NCBI RefSeq assembly: GCF_020005365.1
Contig: NZ_JACNML010000003.1
Coordinates: forward strand, 286,283 to 350,282
Reading direction: 5' to 3'
DNA: 64,000 nt
Source: Kangiella shandongensis
GTDB lineage: Bacteria > Pseudomonadota > Gammaproteobacteria > Enterobacterales > Kangiellaceae
Position numbers and translations under genes: made by a program. Positions 49,769 to 59,202 of the stretch are shown one piece after another (within the stretch, counting starts at the first letter, position 1; every line of letters begins with the position of its first letter). A model generated the notes under the pieces. It saw only the letters and a program-made list of their open reading frames with translations, was not told where the DNA came from and made no database searches.

Positions 49769-51478
49769 TTAAATTGCTTCAAGGTGCGTAATAATCAGCT
49801 GTAATTCTGCCTGATAGTAGTCGTTGATGTCCGGCCTGAATACCGCTCGAATCGCTGTAGCAGGTTGTGACCATTCCTGTGGGTCGATCCTAAAGGCTAT
49901 TGCCGAAATCGGCTGAGAGCAGCCGTCCTTTTTCAGCGTTAATTTTAAATGATTTTCACCAATGATCCTTTGATTCAGGACTTCAAACTCGTCATCAAAA
50001 GCCGGCTCAACAAAGCCCTGTCCGAAAGGCCCTGCCTGCGCTAACAGCTGAGCACTCCCCAAATGATATTCGTCAGCCTGTAGCGCACCATCAGTCTCAA
50101 CAACATCTTCCAGAACCTGGTTACCCAGTACGGTTTGCACCGCCTGCTCAAAGGCTTGCTGAAACTCGTTAAACTTTTGTTTCGCTATCGACAGGCCTGC
50201 CGCCATGGCATGCCCACCAAACTTATCAATTAAATCGGGGTTTCTAGCATCCACCAATGCCAGCGCATCGCGAATATGGACTTCCTTCACCGAGCGGCCC
50301 GAGCCTTTGATGGTACCATCGTCAGCGTTAGCAAAGACAATACAGGGACGGTAGCTACGCTCTTTCAGTCGAGAAGCCACCAAACCCACCACTCCCTGGT
50401 GCCAGTGGGGCTCGTACAGACACAGGGAATGTCTTTTATCGCTATCAAATTCCATCGTCTCCAGCTGAGCTAAAGCCTCATCCTGCATTTCCTGCTCAAC
50501 CTGCTGACGATCCACATTCAGGCTATGCAGTACCTGTGCCAGCTCCTGCGCCCGATGCGCTGAGTCTGTCAATAAGCACTCTATTCCCAGCCCCATATCG
50601 TCCAGACGGCCGGCTGCGTTCAAGCGAGGGCCTACGGCAAAGCCCAGATCACTGGATTTAATTTTCACCGGATCCCTTTTCGCCATTCTCAGGAGCTCTA
50701 TTATGCCCGGACGGCATTTCATGGCTCGAATCAGCTTCAGCCCATGATGGACTAAAATACGGTTATTTTTATCCAGCGGCACTACATCGGCGACGGTGCC
50801 AAGTGCAACCAGATCCAGGTAGTGTGCTAAATTCAGCGGCTTGTTTCCGTTAAGCTCAAACCAGCCGTTATCGCGTAAATAAGCTCGAAAAGCCAATAAG
50901 ACGTAGAAAATAACCCCGACACCGGCCAGGTTCTTGCTCGGAAATTCATCTCCAGGCTGGTTGGGGTTCACTATCGCGTCAGCCTGAGGCAACTCGTCAC
51001 CGGCCAGATGGTGATCGGTCACTAACACCTTAATTCCCGCCTCCTTCGCCGCTTTAACACCAGCGATACTGGAAATGCCATTATCCACCGTAATGATAAG
51101 CGCTGGCTGACGCTCTTTCGCCACTTCAACCAACTCGGGCGATAGGCCGTAACCATAATCGAAACGGTTAGGCACCAGATACTCAACCTGCATTCCCAAC
51201 CGAGTTAGTACCAACTTCGCCAAAGCACTGCTGGTGGCACCATCAGCATCAAAGTCACCGACGATCAAAACTTTTTCATTGCGCTCTAAACTACCCCACA
51301 ATAAGGATACGGCCTGCTCTATCCCTTTTAAACTATGATAAGGCTCAAGCTCAGACAACGCATATTGCAGCTCTTCTTTTGCAGAGACTCCACGGTTAGC
51401 ATAAACCCGGTTAAGCAGACTCGACTCGGTCAACGGCAATATTTCAGAAGCTTCTCGACGGCGTATATTCAAAGGCAT
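49769..51478 (-). CDS. recJ: single-stranded-DNA-specific exonuclease RecJ
   Basis: 569 residues, near the E. coli size. DHH-family motifs: VGDFDADGATSSALAKL (motif I), VTVDNGIS, VTDHHLAGDELP (motif III, DHH), and GRSVKEVHI with KFGGHAMAAGLSI (DHHA1, the GGH motif). The 5'-3' exonuclease acts in recombination and mismatch repair. It stands close to dsbC and xerD on the same strand, the gammaproteobacterial order xerD-dsbC-recJ, interrupted only by a plus-strand Mth938-like gene. Confidence 0.97.
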   Translation of the reverse strand: MPLNIRRREASEILPLTESSLLNRVYANRGVSAKEELQYALSELEPYHSLKGIEQAVSLLWGSLERNEKVLIVGDFDADGATSSALAKLVLTRLGMQVEYLVPNRFDYGYGLSPELVEVAKERQPALIITVDNGISSIAGVKAAKEAGIKVLVTDHHLAGDELPQADAIVNPNQPGDEFPSKNLAGVGVIFYVLLAFRAYLRDNGWFELNGNKPLNLAHYLDLVALGTVADVVPLDKNNRILVHHGLKLIRAMKCRPGIIELLRMAKRDPVKIKSSDLGFAVGPRLNAAGRLDDMGLGIECLLTDSAHRAQELAQVLHSLNVDRQQVEQEMQDEALAQLETMEFDSDKRHSLCLYEPHWHQGVVGLVASRLKERSYRPCIVFANADDGTIKGSGRSVKEVHIRDALALVDARNPDLIDKFGGHAMAAGLSIAKQKFNEFQQAFEQAVQTVLGNQVLEDVVETDGALQADEYHLGSAQLLAQAGPFGQGFVEPAFDDEFEVLNQRIIGENHLKLTLKKDGCSQPISAIAFRIDPQEWSQPATAIRAVFRPDINDYYQAELQLIITHLEAI

Positions 51479-51575
51479 ATCAGATATAATCGGTTACACT
51501 CATAGTTGGAGTTCGTTATACTGGAAATTCGTACGAGCTGCAAAGTGTTCATCCATAAAATTCACGGCAAATTCC

Positions 51576-51944
51576 ATGGATATTTCATTAGATAAATCGA
51601 CAGGCCAATATCAAGTTCGATCCTACGAGCCCGGCACGATTACGATTAATGACGAACAGTACCAACACCCTGTCATGGTCACATTGGAGACTCTTCATCA
51701 ACAGTCGCTACCACAAAATATTCAGGACATCGACAAAAGTTTGCTTGAGGAGCTAAAGATAGAGCAATACGAAGCAGTATTGCTGGGTACCGGGGAGCAT
51801 ATGGAGCTACTTGAGTGGGAGCTTATTGAGGCCGCGCAAATGATGGGCGCCCCCTTAGAGATCATGTCAACTGGAGCCGCCTGTCGTACCTTCACCGTCT
51901 TAGCCAGTGAAGGTCGACAAGTACTGGCGATTTTATACCCGTAA
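51576..51944 (+). CDS. Mth938-like (DUF498) domain protein
   Basis: 122 residues, one Mth938-like domain (also known from NDUFAF3). Seen: YQVRSYEPGTITINDEQYQHPVMV, LLEELKIEQYEAVLLGTGE and GAPLEIMSTGAACRTFTVLASEGRQV with the family's G-x-x-x-x-x-x-M-x-T-x-x-A-x-R-T-Y/F signature. Sits between dsbC and recJ on the opposite strand, a position occupied in several relatives. Biochemical role unknown. Confidence 0.88.
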   Translation: MDISLDKSTGQYQVRSYEPGTITINDEQYQHPVMVTLETLHQQSLPQNIQDIDKSLLEELKIEQYEAVLLGTGEHMELLEWELIEAAQMMGAPLEIMSTGAACRTFTVLASEGRQVLAILYP

Positions 51945-51949
51945 AAGCC

Positions 51950-52786
51950 TTATTTATTAGCGACTTTTTCAGTATTAGCCTGGTCGGCTGAAATCTGGTT
52001 TAGACGTTTACTGAGTACTTCAGCAGGCAGGTAGCCGCCAATCAGATCGCCGTTTTCTAGAATAATGCCCGGCGTGCCGTTAAGGCCAAACTGTCGAACT
52101 AAAGCCATATGCTCTTTAAATGGTGTTTTACAGCTACCCGAACGGTACTTATGCTGTACTTTTGCTTCCGTCATAGCCGTTTGCTGATCCGCAGCACACC
52201 AGATCCCTTGTAATTTTGCTGCCGATTTTGACTTCAAACCAGCACGAGGGAATGCCAAATAACGTAAGGTAATCCCAAGATCGAGGTAGTTTTGACGCTC
52301 ACGGTGCAACTTCTGACAAAAGCCACAGTCAACATCAGTGAATATCGTAACGACATGCTTTTCATTTGGCGCCTTATAGACCACCATATCGCTTTCATCC
52401 AGCTCGCTAATAGCAGCCATACGCATTGGCGACTCCAGCTTCTGGATTTCAGACAGACGCTCCGACGATACATTTTTCACTTTCGATGTGGAAATATCCA
52501 GCACCTGACCCTTAATCAAATACTTACCGTTATCAGAAATATAGTACAAATCGCCTTGAAGCATAAAAGAGTATAGACCATCAATTTCTGACATGGCTAC
52601 ATGCTGAATTTTCGCCGATGGGAATTTACCTTGCAGCAGTCGTTGAATCTGCTCAGGGTTTAAAACCTTGCCATCCTGCAGCTGTGCTTGAGTATTATCG
52701 GCCTTTTTCAAAGTCGCAGCTTGTGAGTCAGCCATGAACAATGTCCCAAGAACACTCAATAATAAAAACTTCGTAAATGTTTGCAT
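51950..52786 (-). CDS. dsbC: thiol:disulfide isomerase DsbC
   Basis: 278 residues. Signal peptide about residues 1-23. The N-terminal dimerisation domain (about 24-90) and the linker lead to the thioredoxin domain with Cys154-Gly-Phe-Cys157 (VDCGFCQKL); E. coli has CGYC. The cis-proline region is NGTPGIIL, and the second pair of cysteines (WCAA and SCKTP) is present. It corrects mis-paired disulfides in the periplasm and is kept reduced by DsbD. The order with xerD and recJ is standard. Confidence 0.95.
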   Translation of the reverse strand: MQTFTKFLLLSVLGTLFMADSQAATLKKADNTQAQLQDGKVLNPEQIQRLLQGKFPSAKIQHVAMSEIDGLYSFMLQGDLYYISDNGKYLIKGQVLDISTSKVKNVSSERLSEIQKLESPMRMAAISELDESDMVVYKAPNEKHVVTIFTDVDCGFCQKLHRERQNYLDLGITLRYLAFPRAGLKSKSAAKLQGIWCAADQQTAMTEAKVQHKYRSGSCKTPFKEHMALVRQFGLNGTPGIILENGDLIGGYLPAEVLSKRLNQISADQANTEKVANK

Positions 52787-52926
52787 AACACCATTTTCTT
52801 CTTAAAGAAATTCATACATTGCAAGTAGTCGTGCAACAGATAATACGAACTACTTCCATCCCATAGCATTCATTCTAGCCGCGCAACATCACAAAAAGTA
52901 AGTTGATTTACAAAGATTTACAACGA

Positions 52927-53814
52927 CTAGCCTCGAGGATGGTGCTCGCTGTGAAGCTGCTTCAGGCGCTCTCTGGCGACATAAGTATATATTTGGGTGG
53001 TAGACAGGTCGCTATGGCCTAACAGCATCTGTAAAGTCCGCAGATCAGCGCCATGATTCAGCAAATGAGTAGCAAAAGCATGGCGCAAGGTGTGTGGAGA
53101 CAAATCCGTACTGATCCCCGCTGTTTTGGCATAATGCTTAATGCGGTACCAAAAGGTCTGCCGAGTCATTTTGCTGCCCCTGGTGCTCAAAAAAAGCCAA
53201 TCATTAGGCGTTTCTGTCGCTAACTCAGGCCGACCATACTGTATATAAGCCTGTATCGACATCAGCGCTTCTTCCCCAATCGGCACCAGGCGCTCCTTGT
53301 TCCCTTTACCGACAACTCGCATCACACCTTGCACAAAGCCGATTTGATTAACCTCCATACTGATCAGCTCGGTTATGCGTAGACCACTGCTGTACAATAA
53401 TTCCAGCATGGCTTTATCGCGCAAGCCCAGGGCTGTATCCGGATCCGGCTGTGCCAATAAAGACTCAACGTCCTCCTCACTCAAAGTTTTAGGAACCGGT
53501 GGCTGTACTTTAGGAGTTTCAATCTGTTGCGTCGGATCCACTTTGATCTGATTCGTCTGTAACAAATATTGGTAGAATTTACGTGCAGAGGATAAGAATC
53601 TGGCAGTCGAACGATTGCTGTACTTTTGCTGGTAGCGATGGGCCATATAACGCTGAAGTGTCGCCAGGTTACAATGCTGCAACTCGCTATTCTCCTTATT
53701 TAACCACTGAGCAAAGAGCTTCAAATCGCTGCGGTAGCTGGCCAAAGTGGCATCAGAGAGCCCCTGTTCCATCCAGACATGATCACAAAACCGCTCGATT
53801 AATACAGAATTCAC
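52927..53814 (-). CDS. xerD: site-specific tyrosine recombinase XerD
   Basis: 295 residues. Core-binding domain (about 1-85) with SDLKLFAQWL and YMAHRYQQKYSNRSTARFL split across the helices; catalytic domain with the Arg in SSGLRITELI, SPHTLRHAFATHLL (His and Arg) and LLGHSDLSTTQIYTYV with the nucleophilic tyrosine. With XerC it resolves chromosome dimers at dif. Its place next to dsbC and recJ agrees with XerD rather than XerC. Confidence 0.96.
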   Translation of the reverse strand: MNSVLIERFCDHVWMEQGLSDATLASYRSDLKLFAQWLNKENSELQHCNLATLQRYMAHRYQQKYSNRSTARFLSSARKFYQYLLQTNQIKVDPTQQIETPKVQPPVPKTLSEEDVESLLAQPDPDTALGLRDKAMLELLYSSGLRITELISMEVNQIGFVQGVMRVVGKGNKERLVPIGEEALMSIQAYIQYGRPELATETPNDWLFLSTRGSKMTRQTFWYRIKHYAKTAGISTDLSPHTLRHAFATHLLNHGADLRTLQMLLGHSDLSTTQIYTYVARERLKQLHSEHHPRG

Positions 53815-53937
53815 CTAAAAGCCTCAACAAAATTGATTAATTTTTAAACAGTTCACACTAATACCTTATACTAGCAATGCAAAATTGATATTATCACAGT
53901 GTGGATTTAAGGACTTAACACAAAAAAGGAGTTTATT

Positions 53938-54597
53938 ATGAAATTATCCGTTATTTCATCCGTTATTTTATTATCTTCTACCTCAACTGTTCTTGCAGCC
54001 CCAGGAACACCTCCCGGAAAACCCTTCCAGGGCGTTGTCGAAACACTCACTGAAGAGATCGACGAAGTCAAAGCTCAAGTTTCCGGGCTAGCAGTCGATG
54101 TTCAGGCATTACTCAACGGTCAAACAGCCATCAGCAATGAGTTGGATGATATTGCTGACGAGGTTTCTGAGCTGGGCAACACTCTGGACGTAGAGGTTAT
54201 AGCTCATACCGACACGTGTGAATCGGCGCCTGTGCAGTGTAACTCTGATGCTGCTGATGCACATACTTTTGACGCAGCTTCATCATCTAACCACAACCCT
54301 TTTCCCATTCGTATTCTGGTCAGCAAAAATGGGGAGCCGGTCTCTGGTTTAAGCTCAAGCCAATTTACTTATAACAACTCGTTTGTACCAGCGGGCGGCA
54401 CTTCAGCGATCAAGTGTGATGTGGACTGTGGTGCCGACTGGTTCCAGGGCGGGTCCAACGGTGTTTACAGCATGTTTATCGATCGTTTAAATAACGACAA
54501 CGATAACTGGAAAGCTGGCAATTATGCCGGAATGATACAGATCACTGACAGTGTGGGCGCCAGTGGCACTGCTTTAGTGAGCTTTTCATTAGAATAA
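53938..54597 (+). CDS. secreted protein of unknown function
   Basis: 219 residues. Signal peptide (MKLSVISSVILLSSTSTVLA, cleavage about residue 20). A predicted coiled coil at about 35-85 (LTEEIDEVKAQVSGLAVDV, NELDDIADEVSELGNTL) is followed by a beta-rich C-terminal domain, probably Ig-like, with four cysteines (CESAPVQC and CDVDC). The architecture resembles a trimeric stalk with a head. The AAGGAG site lies 5 bases before ATG. It ends at a strong bidirectional terminator shared with rplS. No family recognised. Confidence 0.65.
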   Translation: MKLSVISSVILLSSTSTVLAAPGTPPGKPFQGVVETLTEEIDEVKAQVSGLAVDVQALLNGQTAISNELDDIADEVSELGNTLDVEVIAHTDTCESAPVQCNSDAADAHTFDAASSSNHNPFPIRILVSKNGEPVSGLSSSQFTYNNSFVPAGGTSAIKCDVDCGADWFQGGSNGVYSMFIDRLNNDNDNWKAGNYAGMIQITDSVGASGTALVSFSLE

Positions 54598-54611
54598 AAA
54601 CTCAAGACAAT

Positions 54612-54639
54612 AAAAAAGCAGCCTTGCGGCTGCTTTTTT
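54612..54639. terminator. bidirectional terminator between the secreted protein gene and rplS
   Basis: AAAAAAGCAGCC-TTGC-GGCTGCTTTTTT, a perfect stem of 12 pairs with A/T tails, ending both convergent transcripts. Confidence 0.95.
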
Positions 54640-54655
54640 ATGCAGTAAGAAAAGC

Positions 54656-55012
54656 TTACTTTTTAACGTCAAGTCTTGCTTTAATACGTGCTGATTTACC
54701 ACTACGCTCACGCAAGTAGTAGATTTTCGCTTTGCGAACATCACCACGACGCTTAACGCTGATGCTGTCTACTAGTGGGCTGTATGTCTGGAACGTACGC
54801 TCAACGCCAACACCAGAAGAAATTTTACGAACGGTAAAAGCAGAGTTAAGACCGCGGTTACGCTTTGCGATAACAACGCCTTCAAACGCCTGTAGACGTT
54901 CACGGTTACCTTCTTTTACTTTAACTTGGACAACAACTGTGTCACCCGCACCAAACTCTGGTACGTCTTTATTCATTTGTTCAGCTTCTAGCTGTTGGAT
55001 GATGTTACTCAT
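54656..55012 (-). CDS. rplS: 50S ribosomal protein L19
   Basis: 118 residues, normal for L19, with family segments [37 protein letters not shown] and [20 protein letters not shown]. It sits at the 30S-50S interface. It is the last gene of the rpsP-rimM-trmD-rplS operon and is followed by a strong terminator. Confidence 0.98.
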   Translation of the reverse strand: MSNIIQQLEAEQMNKDVPEFGAGDTVVVQVKVKEGNRERLQAFEGVVIAKRNRGLNSAFTVRKISSGVGVERTFQTYSPLVDSISVKRRGDVRKAKIYYLRERSGKSARIKARLDVKK

Positions 55013-55068
55013 GGCTGTTTGCTCCTCATTTGAGCGTTTGCTCTGTCAAAATTAATCGTCGAGAAGAA

Positions 55069-55830
55069 CTAGCTGCTAGCGCTATATTCTTCAATAAATT
55101 CTTGCAGAAGTTGCTGTTGCTCATCGTTCAATTCGGTTTGCTCCAACAAATCCTTGCGTCGTAACCAGGTTCTCCCCAGAGATTGCTTCAGCCTCCAGCG
55201 ACGAATTTTTTCGTGGTCGCCAGTTAGCAATATGGGCGGGACCTGTTGACCTTCGTAAACTTCAGGTCTTGTGTAATGCGGGTGGTCCAATAAACCCTCC
55301 GCAAACGAATCCTGCTCCGCCGAGTCCTGATGTCCCAGAACGCCTGGCAAGGTTCGAACAACTGAATCCATCACAGCCATCGCTGCGATTTCTCCACCAC
55401 TAAGAACAAAATCACCGAGAGAGACTTCCAAGTCAATTTCTGACTCGATGACTCGCTCATCAATTCCTTCATAGCGGCCAGCAACCAAAAGCAAATTTTG
55501 CTTTTGCGCTAATGTTTTCACCAGCTGATGGTCTAAACGCTGCCCCTGCGGTGATAAATATACCTTATACACGGGTTGAGCATCATTACTGATTGCCATC
55601 GAGCTCTCAGCATACCTTATCGCTTCGGTTAATGGCGCTGTCATCATCAACATGCCCGGACCACCACCATAAGGTCTATCATCAACGGTGCGATGCTTAT
55701 CCTGAGTAAAATCCCGAGGATTCGTTACCGCAACATTCACCTTGCCCTGCTTGACTGCTCGTCCGACGACACCCTGCTCACACACCGCATCAAACATCTG
55801 CGGAAATAAGCTGATAATGTGGATATTCAT
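55069..55830 (-). CDS. trmD: tRNA (guanine(37)-N1)-methyltransferase
   Basis: 253 residues, typical of TrmD. The trefoil-knot (SPOUT) SAM site is in [27 protein letters not shown] and [14 protein letters not shown]. It methylates G37 next to the anticodon and prevents frameshifting. It starts 19 bases after rimM and precedes rplS by 56 bases. Confidence 0.98.
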   Translation of the reverse strand: MNIHIISLFPQMFDAVCEQGVVGRAVKQGKVNVAVTNPRDFTQDKHRTVDDRPYGGGPGMLMMTAPLTEAIRYAESSMAISNDAQPVYKVYLSPQGQRLDHQLVKTLAQKQNLLLVAGRYEGIDERVIESEIDLEVSLGDFVLSGGEIAAMAVMDSVVRTLPGVLGHQDSAEQDSFAEGLLDHPHYTRPEVYEGQQVPPILLTGDHEKIRRWRLKQSLGRTWLRRKDLLEQTELNDEQQQLLQEFIEEYSASS

Positions 55831-55849
55831 TAAATGAACTCCATCAGTG

Positions 55850-56365
55850 TTAATAGTCAGACTCCCAGTCGACGGTCATAATACCCGCCTGCAAGTCAAC
55901 ATTGATGATACTGTAATCTGGTACATAAGGTATTAACAGCTCCGCACCTTTCGGTGTTTTCACAATCAATACGTCGTTGGCACCAGTTTCCATCAACTTT
56001 TTAATCTGCCCCAACTGCTCACCAGACTGATTAACGACGTTCAAACCAATCAGTTCACGCCAATAATACTCGCCCTGCTCCAGCTCTGGCAGCTGCGACT
56101 TTGCAATCGCAATGTCTATGCCGTGGTAACTTTCGGCCATGTTTCGATCATCACAACCTTCAAGCTGAGCAACTATCGTTTTGCCCTGCTCACGACCATT
56201 TAAAACAGCAACTTCCTGCCACTGGCCGTTAAGCTTTAAATACCACGGTTTATAGTTAAGAATGTTTTCTTTAGGTGAGGTATGAGAATAAACCTTAACC
56301 CACCCTTTGATGCCATACGCGCCATTTAACTTACCAACGATAATGGGGTCAAAAGCTTCCGACAT
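55850..56365 (-). CDS. rimM: 16S rRNA processing protein RimM
   Basis: 171 residues from the ATG at 56365; TTG three codons earlier is open. The N-terminal RimM domain reads [18 protein letters not shown], and the PRC-barrel C-terminal domain has the segment [14 protein letters not shown] with [19 protein letters not shown]. It assists maturation of the 30S head with S19. Second gene of the rpsP operon. Confidence 0.96.
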   Translation of the reverse strand: MSEAFDPIIVGKLNGAYGIKGWVKVYSHTSPKENILNYKPWYLKLNGQWQEVAVLNGREQGKTIVAQLEGCDDRNMAESYHGIDIAIAKSQLPELEQGEYYWRELIGLNVVNQSGEQLGQIKKLMETGANDVLIVKTPKGAELLIPYVPDYSIINVDLQAGIMTVDWESDY

Positions 56366-56400
56366 CTGAATCAAATATTCTTAACTAAATCAAAAACTTA

Positions 56401-56646
56401 TTAAGCTTTAGCAGCTTCTTTTAACAAAGCAGCTACACGCTCAGAAGTTTTAGCGCCTTGCTCGATCCAGTGCTGAACGCGTTCGCTGTCAACACGTAGA
56501 CGCTCTTCGTTACCACGAGCTACCGGGTTAAAGAAACCAACACGCTCAATGAAACGGCCATCGCGACGTGCGCGAATATCAGCAACGACTAAGTGGTAAA
56601 AAGGACGCTTTTTTGAACCACCACGTGCTAAACGGATGCTAACCAT
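56401..56646 (-). CDS. rpsP: 30S ribosomal protein S16
   Basis: 81 residues from the ATG at 56646, the normal size, starting [19 protein letters not shown]; an upstream extension of 13 codons is not S16. An AGAGGATAT site is 8 bases upstream. [21 protein letters not shown] is the family signature (here split). First gene of the rpsP-rimM-trmD-rplS operon; promoter at 56735-56764. Confidence 0.97.
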   Translation of the reverse strand: MVSIRLARGGSKKRPFYHLVVADIRARRDGRFIERVGFFNPVARGNEERLRVDSERVQHWIEQGAKTSERVAALLKEAAKA

Positions 56647-56734
56647 ACGTTTATATCCTCTACGTTTAAATACAAAACACCCCAAAGCCCCCTTTATAGG
56701 CGCTTTTAAGGCTTACAAATTTTTAAGAGCGCGA

Positions 56735-56764
56735 ATTTTACATGAAATCACACCCTTTTGGAAA
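56735..56764 (-). promoter_or_regulatory. probable rpsP operon promoter
   Basis: On the minus strand TTTCCA (56764-56759), 18 bases, then TAAAAT (56740-56735), followed by a GC-rich discriminator TCGCGCTC, which is the type used by ribosomal promoters under stringent control. The leader to rpsP would be about 80 bases. Confidence 0.5.
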
Positions 56765-56903
56765 CGGTTTTACCTTAAAAATTAAGACTTTTATGGGCTA
56801 AAACCTCTTTGTGGTGGGAAAATAGCACAAAATACTGATAGTTCCGCACCGGAAGCACTATTCTAGCACAGCGAAAGCAAGGCCTTTAAGGGGACTACAA
56901 CCA

Positions 56904-56933
56904 CAAAAAAAGCGGCTAAGTAAACTTAACCGC
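56904..56933 (-). terminator. terminator of the Cys/Met-rich periplasmic protein gene
   Basis: On the minus strand GCGGTTAAGT-TT-ACTTAGCCGC followed by TTTTTTT. One mismatch in the stem. It closes the preceding gene and separates it from the rpsP operon. Confidence 0.85.
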
Positions 56934-56955
56934 CTTTTGCAAATAAGATAACGAC

Positions 56956-57384
56956 TTATTCAGCGCTTTGAGCCTGTTTAGAACAGCTTTTTGCTTTCTC
57001 AGTATCAAAACCATGTTTATCTGACGTTTTGTTCGCGCAGCTTTCAATCGTCTTATTCAAAGCTTCACGCTCTTCTGGACTCATATTTTTTGCCGCCATT
57101 AGCTTCTGCATATTTGGCGTAATGCATTGTTTTAGTACATCATCCATCATTTTTGTCATGGTTTCTTCGCAGTTCGACGCTTCAAATCCCATACAAGATA
57201 ACATCTCTTTATTAGAGCAAGTTTGCTTAACCTGTTGTTTTGCTTGCTGCTTCATCATTTGCGTCATCATCGCTTCCATATTGGGTGGCGGTGTTTTCTG
57301 AGCGGCTTCACCTTCTGCAGCAGTGGTTGTCATTGAAGACATTGCTAACAGTGCACCTGCTGCGAACAATCCAACTAATTTCAT
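56956..57384 (-). CDS. periplasmic Cys/Met-rich small protein
   Basis: 142 residues from the ATG at 57384 (MKLVGLFAAGALLAMSSMTTTAA), which gives a clean signal peptide; an earlier ATG adds four residues. The mature part has many methionines (MEAMMTQMMKQQ) and six cysteines at wide spacing (QTCSN, LSCMG, SNCEE, KQCIT, ESCAN, KSCSK), likely three disulfides or a metal-binding set. It is lysine- and glutamine-rich. No family recognised. The DsbC protein encoded 5 kb away could act on it, but that is only a guess. Confidence 0.65.
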   Translation of the reverse strand: MKLVGLFAAGALLAMSSMTTTAAEGEAAQKTPPPNMEAMMTQMMKQQAKQQVKQTCSNKEMLSCMGFEASNCEETMTKMMDDVLKQCITPNMQKLMAAKNMSPEEREALNKTIESCANKTSDKHGFDTEKAKSCSKQAQSAE

Positions 57385-57449
57385 GTAATTCTCCAAGTTT
57401 TTCGAATGAAAGTCCGCCCGATTCTAACGAAACTCAAGCTGAGTACAAC

Positions 57450-58844
57450 CTATTTTCGACCAAAAGGAGGCATACCTCCCATTCCACCACCACCTGGAGG
57501 GTTCATTCCCTGCATGCCGCGCATCATTTTCATCATGCCGCCCTTGCCTTTCATCTTCTTCATCATCTTTTGCATTTGATTGAACTGCTTCAACATGCGA
57601 TTGACGTCCTGAATCTGCATGCCAGACCCCAGCGCAATACGTTTTTTGCGCGATCCTTTAATTAATTCAGGGCGAGCACGCTCTTTAGGCGTCATCGAGT
57701 TAATCATGGCAATCATGCGACCAGTCGATTTATCGTTCATCACTTTCTGCTTGGCAGCTTCCGGAATTTGCCCCATTCCCGGCAATTTATCCATCAACCC
57801 TGCCATACCGCCCATATTGGACATTTGTAATAACTGCTCGCGGAAGTCATGCAGGTCAAAGCCTTTACCTTTCATGATCTTCTTCGCAACTTTTTCGGCT
57901 TTCTTCTTATCGACCTTGCGCTCAACTTCCTCAATCAAGCTGAGAACGTCGCCCATACCGAGGATACGTGACGCGACACGATCCGGATGGAACGGCTCCA
58001 GCTGATCCAGCTTTTCGCCCATACCGATAAACTTAATCGGCTTACCCGTAATTTGACGAATAGATAAAGCAGCACCACCACGTGCATCACCGTCAGCCTT
58101 GGTCAAGATAACACCGGTTAAGTCCAGTGCATCATTGAAGGCTTTAGCAGTGTTCGCCGCGTCCTGACCAGTCATGGAGTCGACCACAAATAACGTTTCA
58201 GTCGGCTCAACAGCTGTCTGCAATTCACTGATTTCACTCATCATGGCTTCATCAACCGCCAGACGGCCCGCGGTATCGATGATAATGACGTCCATAAACT
58301 GCTTACGCGCTTCTTCAATCGCGGTTTTGGCAATATCGACTGGCTTTTGGTCGGTGCTACTCGGGAAGAAAGTGGCACCAACTTCGCCAGCAACCGTTTC
58401 CAGCTGTTTAATTGCGGCCGGACGGTAAACGTCGGCACTGGCAACCATCACTGATTTTTTTTCGCGATTAATCAGGAGATGAGACAGTTTACCGGCACTC
58501 GTGGTTTTACCCGCACCCTGTAAGCCTGCCAGCAAAATAACGACCGGAGGCTTAGCCCCCAGTTCAAGCGCATCATTCTCAGCCCCCATGGCTTTAACCA
58601 TTTCATCATTAACGATTTTGATGAAGGCCTGACCAGGGTCCAGAGCTTTGCCAACTTCCGTACCAACAGCACGCGCTTTAACCGCCCCGATAAACTCTTT
58701 TACAACGGGCAGCGCAACATCAGCTTCCAGCAGTGCCATGCGCACTTCGCGGAGAGTTTCCTTAATATTATCTTCACTAATTTTCCCTTTACCGGTCAGG
58801 CTTTTTAACGCACCTGAGAGGCGATCACTTAAACTATCAAACAT
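57450..58844 (-). CDS. ffh: signal recognition particle protein Ffh
   Basis: 464 residues. NG domain: GLQGAGKTTSAGKLSHLL (P-loop), DTAGRLAVDEAMMSE and TKADGDARGGAALS with the GTP-binding TKxDG, plus the closing GMGEKLDQLEPFHPDR. The M domain from about residue 295 is methionine-rich (LLQMSNMGGMAGLM, MLKQFNQMQKMMKKMKG) and ends in a long Gly/Met tail. It forms SRP with 4.5S RNA. The ypjD-like gene upstream is divergent, as in E. coli. Confidence 0.98.
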   Translation of the reverse strand: MFDSLSDRLSGALKSLTGKGKISEDNIKETLREVRMALLEADVALPVVKEFIGAVKARAVGTEVGKALDPGQAFIKIVNDEMVKAMGAENDALELGAKPPVVILLAGLQGAGKTTSAGKLSHLLINREKKSVMVASADVYRPAAIKQLETVAGEVGATFFPSSTDQKPVDIAKTAIEEARKQFMDVIIIDTAGRLAVDEAMMSEISELQTAVEPTETLFVVDSMTGQDAANTAKAFNDALDLTGVILTKADGDARGGAALSIRQITGKPIKFIGMGEKLDQLEPFHPDRVASRILGMGDVLSLIEEVERKVDKKKAEKVAKKIMKGKGFDLHDFREQLLQMSNMGGMAGLMDKLPGMGQIPEAAKQKVMNDKSTGRMIAMINSMTPKERARPELIKGSRKKRIALGSGMQIQDVNRMLKQFNQMQKMMKKMKGKGGMMKMMRGMQGMNPPGGGGMGGMPPFGRK

Positions 58845-59202
58845 GCGGTTTCAGTCTCACTAATTAAGTTCAAGAAAGCTGTGTTTATTATAATTGACTT
58901 GTGCCAAGATTTTTAAAACTCACTCGAAATTTAACGAATTTTAAGATTATGGGGCATTATAACGGATAAACAAGGGCTTTGTGCCACTATTTTGTCAGTA
59001 GCGTCTACCAGAATATGTCTTGCTCCTGTTACTTCCTATTATCACAAAATAACCATGCAATAATCTCCACCCCTCCTTCAAAACATATTTGGATTTAACA
59101 AAATTCAATCAAAAAAGATAATCAGGCCCTAGAACCGCTTGTTAACGCGCGGTTTTCCTCTAAAATAAGCCCTAGAATCAACTTATAGTTATAACTAAAA
59201 CA
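58845..59202. other. intergenic region between divergent ffh and ypjD
   Basis: 358 bases with no gene. I see no 4.5S RNA and no clear terminator; an imperfect ACCGC...GCGGT repeat near 59133-59152 is too weak to call. Promoters for ffh and ypjD are expected here but none is clear. Confidence 0.6.
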
